Assembly: GCA_020437395.1 (NCBI GenBank)
Contig: JAGQWJ010000013.1
Location: forward strand, 1 to 60,175
Length of the DNA stretch: 60,175 nucleotides
Direction of reading: 5' to 3'
Source of the DNA: Ignavibacteriota bacterium
GTDB lineage: Bacteria; Bacteroidota; Ignavibacteria; Kapaibacteriales; UBA2268
In this document: positions 10,201 to 18,029 of the stretch, piece by piece
Numbering within the stretch: position 1 is the stretch's first letter
How the letters are laid out: every line of letters starts with the position of its first letter
Program-made: the position numbers and the translations under genes
Notes under the pieces: generated by a model
What the model was told of the DNA's origin: nothing
What the model saw: the letters and a program-made list of their open reading frames with translations, nothing else
Database searches by the model: none

Positions 10201-12245
10201 AGCCAAATCAAGAATTTAATGTTGTTATTAAATTTTCACCTCTATTGGCTAAAATTGAAAATGCAAGATTAAGAATTGAATATATTAATGAGTCAAATGT
10301 TACAGAGATAACTCATATTAATTTATATGGCGAAGGTATTGATCCTAGATTAGAATTAAGTAACAGTATTAATTTTGGCCATGTTATATGCGATGAAACT
10401 ACAAGTCAAACAATTACAATACATAACAAAGGGAAAGGAACCATTGTTATTTCTGATATTCTATTGAATAGTCCAAATTTTACAATCCTAGATAATTTCA
10501 AATTTGATATTTTACTAAAACAAAATGATTCTTTGTCATTTGATGTTCGATTCAACCCTATTGATAATGGTTTAATAAAAGACTCAATATTGATTTTTAC
10601 AAATGAATTAGATTCAAGTTTTAAAAAAATATATCTAAATGCTAGGAAGCTCGTTACGTCTTTTTTGGTTGAAGGAAATAATAATTTGATTGGAGCCGAT
10701 TATAATGTTGTTGTAAATGAAACTTTCAAAGTAATAAACAATGGTAAAACCGATTTACTATGGAATCTTCCTTACACATCGGATGACGGAAAAATAACTG
10801 TCATAGATGTAGTTCCAAAACCAACTTTACAAGGTGACACTGCTATAGTTAGTTATAGATTTAATGGTGGTAATAGAGGTGAGAGTTATAAATTTAAGTT
10901 TGCACCTCTGCCAATATGTTCTGATAGCATCGAAATTAAAATAGAAATAAAAAACACACAACCGACTTTGTTTACAAGTCTAGAAACAGACTATACATTT
11001 GTATGTGAAGATAGTGCTATTATAAAATTCCCAATCACAAACATTGGTGAAGAACCATTAGATATTACAAATATTAGATTTGAAAATGATGATGCCAGTT
11101 TATTTACAATAAATAGAAAAATATTAAATCTGAATGAGGGAGAATCAGACACTTTAATAATATCCCTTGATAAAGATAAATTAGGAGTTTTCTCTACAAA
11201 TATTATTATTGTTTCAAATGATTCAAAGTCAATTTCTGGTCAATTATCACTACCGATTACAGTTAGATTAGAAAAATCAGATTTCGACATTATAGAAGAA
11301 GATATTCAATTTATTTATAGTGGTCTTAATAACCCTGGAAATAAAACATTTAGAATTAGAAATAATGGTACTATTCCTATTAGATGGAGAGTTAATCCTA
11401 TCTCCAATTTCTCAATTATCTCCATTATTCCACAAATAGCAAACCCAAATGAATCTTCTACAGTTACGATTTATTATAATGGTCCAAATGATATTTCAAG
11501 CGAAAATTTATTATTTGTTAGCGATTCATGCATGAATCAAGATAGTATTATACTTAATGTAATTTCTTCTGGAAATGGATTTGCAAAATTAAGTTTACCT
11601 AATATTGAACGCAGGAAAATAGGGGAGATATTTAATTACACAATAACTTTAACTAGTTCAAATAAACTGAAGGAATCAGGAGTAACCTCAATTACAGGGC
11701 AACTTATCTTCAATCACAGTTTAATGAGACCAACCAAAAACGATAGTCGAATTATAGATACGGAAAGAATTATACCTTTTGAGATTTCCAATCTGGATCA
11801 AGGTTCAACTTATAGTATTGAAATGGAAGCCTTATGGGGTAACGATTCTTGTACAACAGTTTCTTTAGATAGTTTAACGGCGAAAGGAAATACTACTGAA
11901 ATTAATTTAGATCAAGAGATTGGTGTATTTTGTGTGAGTGACTTATGTTATGAAGGTGGTGTTAGGTTGTTAGACCTTTCCAAAGAGCTCTCTATTTCAG
12001 TGAAAGTCAATAATAATATCACGAATCAATTAGATATTGAATTAAACACTATTGAAACAGGAAGTACGGAGATAAATGTTTATGATTTCAATGCTCGTAA
12101 AATAACAGAAGTTCTCAAAAAAGATTTACCTGTGGGTAAAAATCTAATCTCTAAAGATATTAGTGAAATCCCAAATGGCGTTTATTTGATTGAAATAAAA
12201 ACAAGTTCTGTCTTAACTTACGAGAAATTAATTATCATTAGATAA
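7227..12245 (+). CDS. Giant secreted VWA / propeller-like / ASH-repeat protein with T9SS sorting domain
   Basis: I chose the second in-frame Met (7227) over 7203 because it gives a clean signal peptide (MKIIFTFILILSPFSLLWG); the length is then 1672 residues. Numbering below is from the upstream Met. A von Willebrand A domain spans about 85-265 with a MIDAS DxSxS at D97, S99, S101 and a later 'FLTDGVG' strand. Residues about 510-800 contain repeated 'S.D...I....D' phrases with 'V.W'/'IELWNLD' endings, suggesting a WD40/TolB-like beta-propeller. Residues about 830-1480 contain several ASH/choice-of-anchor-D modules ('LNFG.V......T..I.N.G'). The C-terminus (ISKDISEIPNGVYLIEI...YEKLIIIR) is a T9SS type A-like sorting domain. 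The likely location is the cell surface or outside; a ligand-binding or scaffold role is inference. The 3' end overlaps the convergent mscS-like gene by 18 bases. Confidence 0.82.
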   Translation: MKIIFTFILILSPFSLLWGQSFHVYDVNSEDYPVIKAKFYVTDTQENQINQFVPEEFVIKENLIQRDIRSIECESEPVFNKISTVLTIDVSGSMKGQRLDWVKNAANQWIEQIDSLNEETAITTFDDEALLYSDFQFNKQSLKESIASLEIRNGTNYKNAFLDPYAGALDVARRAEYKPIIIFLTDGVGLSDFNPKDIVKKAEELKAVVYSISIDISLPKEMKEVSDATGGQYFENINSEEKLLEAYNIIRKIAVSTRPCEITWFTEGCLTGRIADIEFLPLKLKKQVSYDSPGEKFPEFEYIIDDGFATFECGKQATNVISMRAVNGDINVYGINKNSGPSICSDFTATFMNRKVPFVLEKDSIIDILISYNPSDSKYKICEFEIDASSCLNNKINAVSNCLNSPPSSVPISIRTPNGGEVLKANSKGKIFWDGTPQNSNIMIDYSLDSGASWNLVNFGKMYNSTDWLLPNVDSDNCLVRVKKISDNAGRKVYDASIEKNNVNKISWNKRGNIFAFVTDTNSIRLYNSITGQKINEFFFETDESPFTDVQFLPDGARIFITNSNGLFLFNLLNKKFVQINQLTGDIELSSDETIITVTNADSVSIMDVRTREILNVFKRPIAKGRISDAAISKNSEMIAFCVDSNGVSDSIYIHKKSTNWKVTSLSIMTDTSAKHSYNSLDWSFDDKYILSTSSVSDIKFIELWNLDNKKKEIKLFKPPTKISDLRSSSIENLFVTIDHGSKVDVWEIADNNGKKELKEKYNFISNSLINNTVEWSPDNTRFVIGTDGLSEENFISVYSVRAYPEYEDISDSVFAIRKTLLTINDLNLGTEYVGQTKDTTISNLITYNFDYPFIVDSVSITSIDKNVFSVSNNPSLPNGVSNKKQPKFQFSFTPNKEATFTATLNIFSQFGTKSVNIIAKGVKPNLQLENYNFGEVLITKDSTIKKKSIKNNGTYKLLINKIYIVGPSDKYYSLLDDSENIVSLIENIEIEPNQEFNVVIKFSPLLAKIENARLRIEYINESNVTEITHINLYGEGIDPRLELSNSINFGHVICDETTSQTITIHNKGKGTIVISDILLNSPNFTILDNFKFDILLKQNDSLSFDVRFNPIDNGLIKDSILIFTNELDSSFKKIYLNARKLVTSFLVEGNNNLIGADYNVVVNETFKVINNGKTDLLWNLPYTSDDGKITVIDVVPKPTLQGDTAIVSYRFNGGNRGESYKFKFAPLPICSDSIEIKIEIKNTQPTLFTSLETDYTFVCEDSAIIKFPITNIGEEPLDITNIRFENDDASLFTINRKILNLNEGESDTLIISLDKDKLGVFSTNIIIVSNDSKSISGQLSLPITVRLEKSDFDIIEEDIQFIYSGLNNPGNKTFRIRNNGTIPIRWRVNPISNFSIISIIPQIANPNESSTVTIYYNGPNDISSENLLFVSDSCMNQDSIILNVISSGNGFAKLSLPNIERRKIGEIFNYTITLTSSNKLKESGVTSITGQLIFNHSLMRPTKNDSRIIDTERIIPFEISNLDQGSTYSIEMEALWGNDSCTTVSLDSLTAKGNTTEINLDQEIGVFCVSDLCYEGGVRLLDLSKELSISVKVNNNITNQLDIELNTIETGSTEINVYDFNARKITEVLKKDLPVGKNLISKDISEIPNGVYLIEIKTSSVLTYEKLIIIR

Positions 12246-13085
12246 TAATTCATTCAATGACTTTGGGTTTATATTAATATCCCTTTGTGGATAAGGCATT
12301 GTAATATTAAGTTTACGGAACTCTTCTATAACTTTGTATCTTAGGTTAGATTGAATAGAGAAACCATCAGAAGGAAATTGCGTAAAGAAGCAAAGTTTAA
12401 ATCTAAATGAATTTTCGTCAATATTATCGAACAAAACAAATGGTTCTGGTTCTTCTAAAACTAGTTCTTCAGTCTTTGCTAAGTCAATTAATCTATCTTT
12501 AACCTGCTGAGTATCAGAATCATATCCGACATTGATCAACAAACTGAATCTAACTGGATGTGCTCCATTATCATAATTAATAACATTTTCTGTTACAATC
12601 TTTGAATTTGGGATTATAATTGTTGAGTTATCAAAACTCTCAGCTCTTGAAGTTCTAAGTCCGATACTTTTAATCTTTTTAAACTCACCATTAATTACTA
12701 CAATATCACCAACCTTGACCGAACCTTCAAATAATAGAATTATACCAGAAATCAAATCATTAAATGTTTGTTGTAATCCAATACCAATACCAACAAGAAG
12801 TGCAGCACTACTAGCTATTAAAAAAGTTATATCTATTCCAATTGCATTAAGATAAAGTGAAATTCCAATAACCCAAATAAAATAGCTAATTAGTTTAAAA
12901 ACAGAATAAGTTGAACCTTTATCTCTTTTAGAATACTTAAAAATAATTCTATATGCAATTCTTATAACTATATTTATAGCAATAATAAATATAATCAAAA
13001 CAGCTATGTCTTTTATTTCTATATCAACATTATAAATTGAAAATAAATTAATGTTCAGAAACTTATTTACTGCAGACTTAGTCAT
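12228..13085 (-). CDS. Small-conductance mechanosensitive channel (MscS family)
   Basis: 285 residues with an N-terminal hydrophobic helix (about 27-50), a second (about 63-80), and the pore-lining helix rich in Ala/Gly (about 90-125: 'LIASSAALLVGIGIGLQQTFNDLISGIILLFE'-type pattern, seen at residues 90-121). The MscS beta domain follows ('VKVGDIVVINGEFKKIKSIGLR') with the conserved 'IIIPNSK' at about 158-164. A mixed alpha/beta C-terminal domain ends the protein. Size matches the minimal MscS/YnaI-like form. The role is release of solutes on hypo-osmotic shock at the inner membrane. It is divergent from the DUF4412 gene with 56 bases between, and overlaps the VWA gene tail on the other strand. 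Confidence 0.93.
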   Translation of the reverse strand: MTKSAVNKFLNINLFSIYNVDIEIKDIAVLIIFIIAINIVIRIAYRIIFKYSKRDKGSTYSVFKLISYFIWVIGISLYLNAIGIDITFLIASSAALLVGIGIGLQQTFNDLISGIILLFEGSVKVGDIVVINGEFKKIKSIGLRTSRAESFDNSTIIIPNSKIVTENVINYDNGAHPVRFSLLINVGYDSDTQQVKDRLIDLAKTEELVLEEPEPFVLFDNIDENSFRFKLCFFTQFPSDGFSIQSNLRYKVIEEFRKLNITMPYPQRDININPKSLNELLSNDN

Positions 13086-13141
13086 ATTTTTTTTAAATTA
13101 GTGCAATTAATAAAAGTCAAATTAAACTAAAAGGTACATAA

Positions 13142-13921
13142 ATGAAAAATTTATTAACAACAATAATATTATTTATAATTGCGGCAAATATTGCTTTTGC
13201 AGGTGTAAAACTAGAATTTAAAAACTATGACGAGGGAGATGAAAGTAATAGTGAGATAAACACTGCAATATTTACACCAGATAAATTAAGAATAGAAAAT
13301 AAAAGTAAAGACGATGTTGTAACAATCATTTATAATGGTCCAAAAGAAAAGATAATTATAATAATGGAAAAAGATAAAACCTATATGGTAATGGATAAAG
13401 AAATGCTTGAAAATTTAGGTAAACAAATGGCTGGAGTTATGGAGCAGATGAAGCAACAATTCGCAAACTTACCCGAAGCACAAAGGAAACAAATGGAAAA
13501 AATGATGGGAGCTCAGATGGGAGGAATTGATGTTGAATATAAATTAGTCAACACAGGCATTAAAAAGAAGATAAATGACTGGAATACTGTAAAGTACAAT
13601 TTAAAAGCAGATGAAAAGTTAATGAGTGAAATATGGGCAGCACCATATTCTTCTGTAGGAATTAGTGAATCTGATATGAACGTAATGAAATCTTTTAGTA
13701 ACTTTATGAAGGATATGGTAAAATCAGTTCCTATGGCTCAGAAAGATCCATTTTCTGCTGTTTATGATGAATTCAAAGGAGTTCCAATTAAGACTTTGAA
13801 TAAGACTTCTAATTCTGTTAGCGAGTTAGTAAGCGTTAAAGACTACACTCCTAAAGATTCAGATTTTATAGTTCCTTCAGGTTATGAAGAGAAAAAAATC
13901 CCTATGAACGGTGGTAGATAA
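13142..13921 (+). CDS. DUF4412 domain-containing exported protein
   Basis: 259 residues with a signal peptide (MKNLLTTIILFIIAANIAFAG; cleavage near A20/G21). The mature part starts with 'VKLEFKNYD' and contains 'IYNGPKEKIIIIMEKDKTYMVMDKE', a Met/Gln-rich stretch around residues 88-125 (MEQMKQQF..LPEAQRKQMEKMM), and a C-terminal region with 'EIWAAPYSSVGIS'. This arrangement matches DUF4412 proteins, which are periplasmic or outer-membrane-associated and of unknown function. Its stop codon overlaps the start of the alkaline phosphatase gene as TAATG, implying translational coupling. The two may therefore act together in the periplasm; this is inference. Confidence 0.75.
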   Translation: MKNLLTTIILFIIAANIAFAGVKLEFKNYDEGDESNSEINTAIFTPDKLRIENKSKDDVVTIIYNGPKEKIIIIMEKDKTYMVMDKEMLENLGKQMAGVMEQMKQQFANLPEAQRKQMEKMMGAQMGGIDVEYKLVNTGIKKKINDWNTVKYNLKADEKLMSEIWAAPYSSVGISESDMNVMKSFSNFMKDMVKSVPMAQKDPFSAVYDEFKGVPIKTLNKTSNSVSELVSVKDYTPKDSDFIVPSGYEEKKIPMNGGR

Positions 13922-15267
13922 TGTCTAGGATAATTTCAGTTTTAATTATTTCAATTATTTTATTTGGTTGTGAAATAGAAAAACCGAAATTATCTTTAGA
14001 TGTTGAACAAAAAAACACTCGTGCAAAGAACATAATTATAATGATTGCAGATGGTTGTGGCTATAATCATATAGAAGCAACAAATTACTATGTAAATGGG
14101 GAATTGAATTCGCAAATATACGAGTCTTTCCCCGTACATTTTCCAGTAAGCACTTCTCCTGCAATTTCTGGTAAATTCACATCTAAGAAAGGATTAAGTT
14201 GGCAAAATGGATATAACTCAGGATTAACATATTCGGATTCGCTATGGAGAACGATTAGTCCCACTGGATCAGGTGCAGCAGCAACTGCAATTGCATCTGG
14301 TAGAAAGACATACAATTCGTCTATTGGAATGGATATTTATTTTAAACCTTTAAAGTCAATCGCTGAAAAAGCTAAAGAATTAGGTAAATCCGCTGGTTTA
14401 GTTACTTCTGTCCCATTTGCTCACGCAACTCCTGCGTCTTTTGCTTCTCATAATGTCAATAGAAAAAATTATGAAGAAATTGCAAAGGAAATGATTCATA
14501 GCAGTATAGATATTATATTTGGTTGCGGAAATCCGTATTTTGATGATGACGGTAAGAAATTAGCAGAACCAAATTATAAATATGTAGGAGGTTTAAAATT
14601 TTGGGAAAAATATAAATCACAAGGCAGTCACAAAAGAAAATTAATAACTACAAAATCTGATTTTGAGAAATTATTTTTGAATCCTACTGAACATAAGTTA
14701 TTAGGGTTGCCAATGGTTCACTCTACATTACAAGCAGGAAGGAGCGGTGAAAAAAATGCTATACCATTTAAAACTGCTTTTAACGAAAATGTCCCTTCAT
14801 TAGAATTAATGACAAAAGCAGCACTCAATTCTCTCAATCAAAACTCAAAAGGTTTTTTTCTTATGGTTGAAGGTGGTGCAGTTGATTGGGCAGCGCATTC
14901 AAATTATTCAGGACGTATGATAGAAGAATTAAGTTCTTTTAATAAGACTGTTGAAAGTGTTGTAAAATGGATTGAGAGAAATTCAAATTGGAATGAGACG
15001 CTATTGATAGTAACATCTGATCATGAAACTGGTTATTTAACTGGTATTAATGGATTCAACAGTAAAATTACTTCAAATGGTAAAGGGAATATTCCTAATA
15101 TGGTTTGGAACAGTGACAATCACACAAATGTACTAATTCCTTTATATGCTAAAGGTATTGGTTCTGAACTTTTTGATGACTATGCGGATGAGCTAGATTC
15201 TTTAAGGGGTTATTTTATTCAAAATTCAGAAATTGGACAAATTATGTTCAGAACAATTACAAGATAG
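13921..15267 (+). CDS. Alkaline phosphatase family lipoprotein
   Basis: 448 residues. A lipoprotein signal (ISIILFGC, Cys17) suggests membrane anchoring. Alkaline phosphatase motifs are in order: metal Asp D44 in 'IMIADGCG'; the nucleophile region T115-G-S117-G-A-A-A-T-A with S117 as the expected phosphoserine; 'HATPASFASH' at 168-177; 'EGGAVDWAAH' at 317-326; 'TSDHETG' at 365-371; and H401 in 'SDNHT'. Together these make up the two-zinc/Mg active site. The residue before the nucleophile is Gly116 rather than the usual Asp. The enzyme hydrolyses phosphomonoesters outside the cytoplasm, releasing phosphate. It is translationally coupled to the upstream DUF4412 gene and abuts the convergent gene at 15268 with no spacer. 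Confidence 0.9.
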   Translation: MSRIISVLIISIILFGCEIEKPKLSLDVEQKNTRAKNIIIMIADGCGYNHIEATNYYVNGELNSQIYESFPVHFPVSTSPAISGKFTSKKGLSWQNGYNSGLTYSDSLWRTISPTGSGAAATAIASGRKTYNSSIGMDIYFKPLKSIAEKAKELGKSAGLVTSVPFAHATPASFASHNVNRKNYEEIAKEMIHSSIDIIFGCGNPYFDDDGKKLAEPNYKYVGGLKFWEKYKSQGSHKRKLITTKSDFEKLFLNPTEHKLLGLPMVHSTLQAGRSGEKNAIPFKTAFNENVPSLELMTKAALNSLNQNSKGFFLMVEGGAVDWAAHSNYSGRMIEELSSFNKTVESVVKWIERNSNWNETLLIVTSDHETGYLTGINGFNSKITSNGKGNIPNMVWNSDNHTNVLIPLYAKGIGSELFDDYADELDSLRGYFIQNSEIGQIMFRTITR

Positions 15268-15933
15268 CTAATCATAAACAAATTTATAAGTAATTTCTCT
15301 TTTGAGTGATTTCCCCATTGTTTCAATCAAGTTACCAATATTTTCATAATCCTCAACAATTCGATCAACTCTATTAAATTCGTCATAATACAACATAAAA
15401 TGACCTTTCGGAGAGGTAATCTCAACTAGTCTATCATTTTCGTCAAACTTGTAATCTTCAGAGCCAACTTTACCCATACTACTGAATGTATAATGGACTA
15501 ATCTATTCTTTTCATCGAGTTTTACTATATCTTTTATTTTACAGTTACTATATTCAATCTCGTAAATAATTTTGCCATTTTCATCTGTTTCCCAATCTAC
15601 AGTATCTCTTTTGCACCAACTTGAGAATTCATAAGTCCTTACGCCATCGTCAATTGTTGAGTCTAATATTTGATATTTAGAAGCCATAAGAAAATGATAC
15701 AATTCTATCTTTGGATAACCTACTTCTATAAGCTCTTCCATAATCTGACCTAGATTAAACTTATATTTGTCATTGAAAGCTCTATCAAAAACAATTGCAG
15801 TATCTAATAGTGACAATTTATTGTCCATATCGATCTCAAGTATTTTCAATGAGTTTATTTCGGGTGTAATTTTATTCGAACTCTGTGAGAATATAAAAAG
15901 TGGAATTAAAAATAGTACTATTAAAATTTTCAT
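15268..15933 (-). CDS. Exported protein of unknown function with YD/RHS-like strands
   Basis: 221 residues with a signal peptide (about 1-16, MKILIVLFLIPLFIFSQ). The first half is an unremarkable alpha/beta sequence. The second half has repeated 'Y.FDENDRLVEITSPKG.. Y YDEFNRVDRIVEDY' strands, resembling isolated YD/RHS-type hairpins. No cysteine pair, catalytic motif or sorting domain stands out, and I cannot assign a function. It is convergent with and directly abuts the alkaline phosphatase gene, and its own start lies 42 bases downstream of the acyl-CoA dehydrogenase gene on the same strand. Confidence 0.6.
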   Translation of the reverse strand: MKILIVLFLIPLFIFSQSSNKITPEINSLKILEIDMDNKLSLLDTAIVFDRAFNDKYKFNLGQIMEELIEVGYPKIELYHFLMASKYQILDSTIDDGVRTYEFSSWCKRDTVDWETDENGKIIYEIEYSNCKIKDIVKLDEKNRLVHYTFSSMGKVGSEDYKFDENDRLVEITSPKGHFMLYYDEFNRVDRIVEDYENIGNLIETMGKSLKREITYKFVYD

Positions 15934-15975
15934 TATAATCTATTAAAGTTAATTTTATATAATTAGTGCCAATAA

Positions 15976-17133
15976 TTAATCGAAACAACCTATTGAACGA
16001 GCTATAACTAGTCTTTGTATTTCACTAGTTCCTTCACCAATTTCTAATAATTTTTGATCCCTATAATATTTTTCAGCATCATACTCTTTCATTAAACCAT
16101 ATCCGCCATGTATCTGTACACAATGATTTGCAGAGGTGTGAGCTAATTCAGAGCAATATAGTTTTGCTATTGCTCCTTCTTTAGTAATATTGAGACCTTC
16201 ATTTTGCATCCTACAAACGTCGTACAAATAATTTCGTGACATTTCAAGACCCATCTCCAAGTCAGCCAATTTGAATGCATTTGCCTGATACCGAGATATT
16301 GGTTTACCAAAAGTAATTCTTTCTTTAGAATACTTTAATGCAAGTTCATAAGCACCCTGAGCTAATCCAAGCCCCATGGCTGCTATTGACAATCTTCCTC
16401 TATCAAGAGTTGACAACATTTGCTTGAAACCTTCTCCTTGTTTACCAAGCATCGCAGATTTATGAACTCTCACATTTTCTAATACTAGTTCTCCTGTATT
16501 AGAGCCTCGCCACATCATTTTGTCTTTCATAACTAATTGCGAAAAACCCTCTGTATCATTCTCTACAAGAAAGCAAGAAAGTTCTTTTTTACCACCCGGA
16601 CGTTCTCCAGTTACGGCCAATATAGTTGAACCTATAGTAATATCAGTAGCAGAATTAGTTATAAATATTTTTGAACCATTGATAATCCAATAATCACCAT
16701 CTTGAACTGCAGTAGTTTGAGTATTACCAGCATCAGAACCAGCTTCTGGTTCAGTTAATCCGAAACCCCATAGTTTTCCACCAGACAATTGTGGCAAATA
16801 CTTTTGTTTTTGTTCATCGTTACCAAAATAGTAAATTGGCCCTGTTCCAAGTGAATTATGTGCTGCAATTGTTGCTGCTTGAGAACTATCCACACGAGCT
16901 AATTCCTCAACTGCTATAATATAAGAAACATAATCTAATTCAGCACCTCCATATTCCGAAGGTAAAAATGCTCCTAACAAACCCAATTTTGACATTTGAG
17001 ATGTTATATCGTATGAAAATTCTTCTTTTTCATCAAGAATTTTCGATTGTTTTCTGATATTAAGCTCTGCAAAACTGCGTATTGTATCTCTAATTAATAT
17101 TTGGTCATCTGTTAAATTTCGATTGAGTGGCAT
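15976..17133 (-). CDS. Acyl-CoA dehydrogenase (FAD)
   Basis: 385 residues, normal for the family. It shows the N-terminal helical domain, the flavin-binding 'LTEPEAGSDAGNTQT' stretch, 'VHGGYGLM.EYD.EK.YRDQK', and the terminal 'IGEGTSEIQRLVIAR'. The glutamate of the GEGTSEIQ motif occupies the catalytic-base position used by short/medium-chain dehydrogenases. Isovaleryl-CoA dehydrogenases place it elsewhere. It catalyses alpha,beta-dehydrogenation of an acyl-CoA, passing electrons to ETF. Chain-length specificity cannot be read from sequence alone. A second family member is encoded 0.9 kb away on the other strand, and an acyl-CoA carboxylase subunit lies at 57952, consistent with fatty or branched-chain acid catabolism. 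Confidence 0.93.
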   Translation of the reverse strand: MPLNRNLTDDQILIRDTIRSFAELNIRKQSKILDEKEEFSYDITSQMSKLGLLGAFLPSEYGGAELDYVSYIIAVEELARVDSSQAATIAAHNSLGTGPIYYFGNDEQKQKYLPQLSGGKLWGFGLTEPEAGSDAGNTQTTAVQDGDYWIINGSKIFITNSATDITIGSTILAVTGERPGGKKELSCFLVENDTEGFSQLVMKDKMMWRGSNTGELVLENVRVHKSAMLGKQGEGFKQMLSTLDRGRLSIAAMGLGLAQGAYELALKYSKERITFGKPISRYQANAFKLADLEMGLEMSRNYLYDVCRMQNEGLNITKEGAIAKLYCSELAHTSANHCVQIHGGYGLMKEYDAEKYYRDQKLLEIGEGTSEIQRLVIARSIGCFD

Positions 17134-17214
17134 ATTCTAATCAATTATTTTTTTACTGAAAAACATTGTGTAATTTTACAATATAAGAATTTTAATTATT
17201 AAAAAATAAATTCA

Positions 17215-18021
17215 ATGTCCCAAATAAACTACTGTTTGTCAATTTTATTGTTACTTATTCTATCTTCTTGTGTTAGTAACAAAAGTGTAAAATTAAATGA
17301 AAAATCAAAAAATATTGAATATTTAAACTTTAATAAAAAGAGTATTCTCGATGATAAAATCACAGTAGAATACGATTTAAATGTGCCAGTGTTTCTTGAT
17401 AAGAATTCCGAAATATTAAATCAATTTATACTAGAATCTACAGCAAAATATTTGGAAGTTCCTGAGTTAGATGAAAATTATTCAAAATTAGATAGTGATT
17501 TGCTACAGTATTTCGTCAATCAAAACGACATGCAGATTGAAAGTGATTATAGTGAAGTAGAAACTAGTTACTTAGATTTATATAAGAAATTGAGTATTGA
17601 CTTAACATATAAATTAAATGAATTATTTGTTCTTAGTTTAAATCATGAAACATATACTGGTGGAGCTCACGGTATATATTCCACTGACTTTTATGTATTT
17701 AATTTGAATAAAAATAAATTACTTGAAACTTCAGATATATTTAACGTAAACAAGTTAAATAGAATAGGTTATGAATATTTCTTACAAGATAGAGGATTAA
17801 CCAAAAAAAATGAGGAAATGATAGTAGAAGAATATTGGTTTGAAGATCATATTTTTCAATTAAATAACAATTTCTCAATAGATTCTGAGTTTGTAACATT
17901 TGTATTTAATCCTTATGAAATATCTTCATACGCCGAAGGTCAAATATTTGTGAAGATACCGATAAAAAAACTCGAGAATGCTATAAAAAATGAATATAAA
18001 TATATTATAAATAAAGATTAG
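17215..18021 (+). CDS. RsiV-like lipoprotein with DUF3298 domain
   Basis: 268 residues. The lipoprotein signal ends at Cys19 (LILSSC). The C-terminal half carries the DUF3298/RsiV signature: 'ETYTGGAHGIYSTDFYVFNL' (around residues 144-163) and near the end 'FNPYEISSYAEGQIFVKIPI'. Proteins with this fold include the lysozyme-binding extracytoplasmic part of the anti-sigma factor RsiV and many uncharacterised lipoproteins. No cytoplasmic anti-sigma domain is present here, so this is more likely a periplasmic binding protein than a sigma regulator. It ends 8 bases before an acyl-CoA dehydrogenase gene on the same strand, so they may be co-transcribed without an obvious functional link. Confidence 0.75.
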   Translation: MSQINYCLSILLLLILSSCVSNKSVKLNEKSKNIEYLNFNKKSILDDKITVEYDLNVPVFLDKNSEILNQFILESTAKYLEVPELDENYSKLDSDLLQYFVNQNDMQIESDYSEVETSYLDLYKKLSIDLTYKLNELFVLSLNHETYTGGAHGIYSTDFYVFNLNKNKLLETSDIFNVNKLNRIGYEYFLQDRGLTKKNEEMIVEEYWFEDHIFQLNNNFSIDSEFVTFVFNPYEISSYAEGQIFVKIPIKKLENAIKNEYKYIINKD

Positions 18022-18029
18022 GATTTAGA

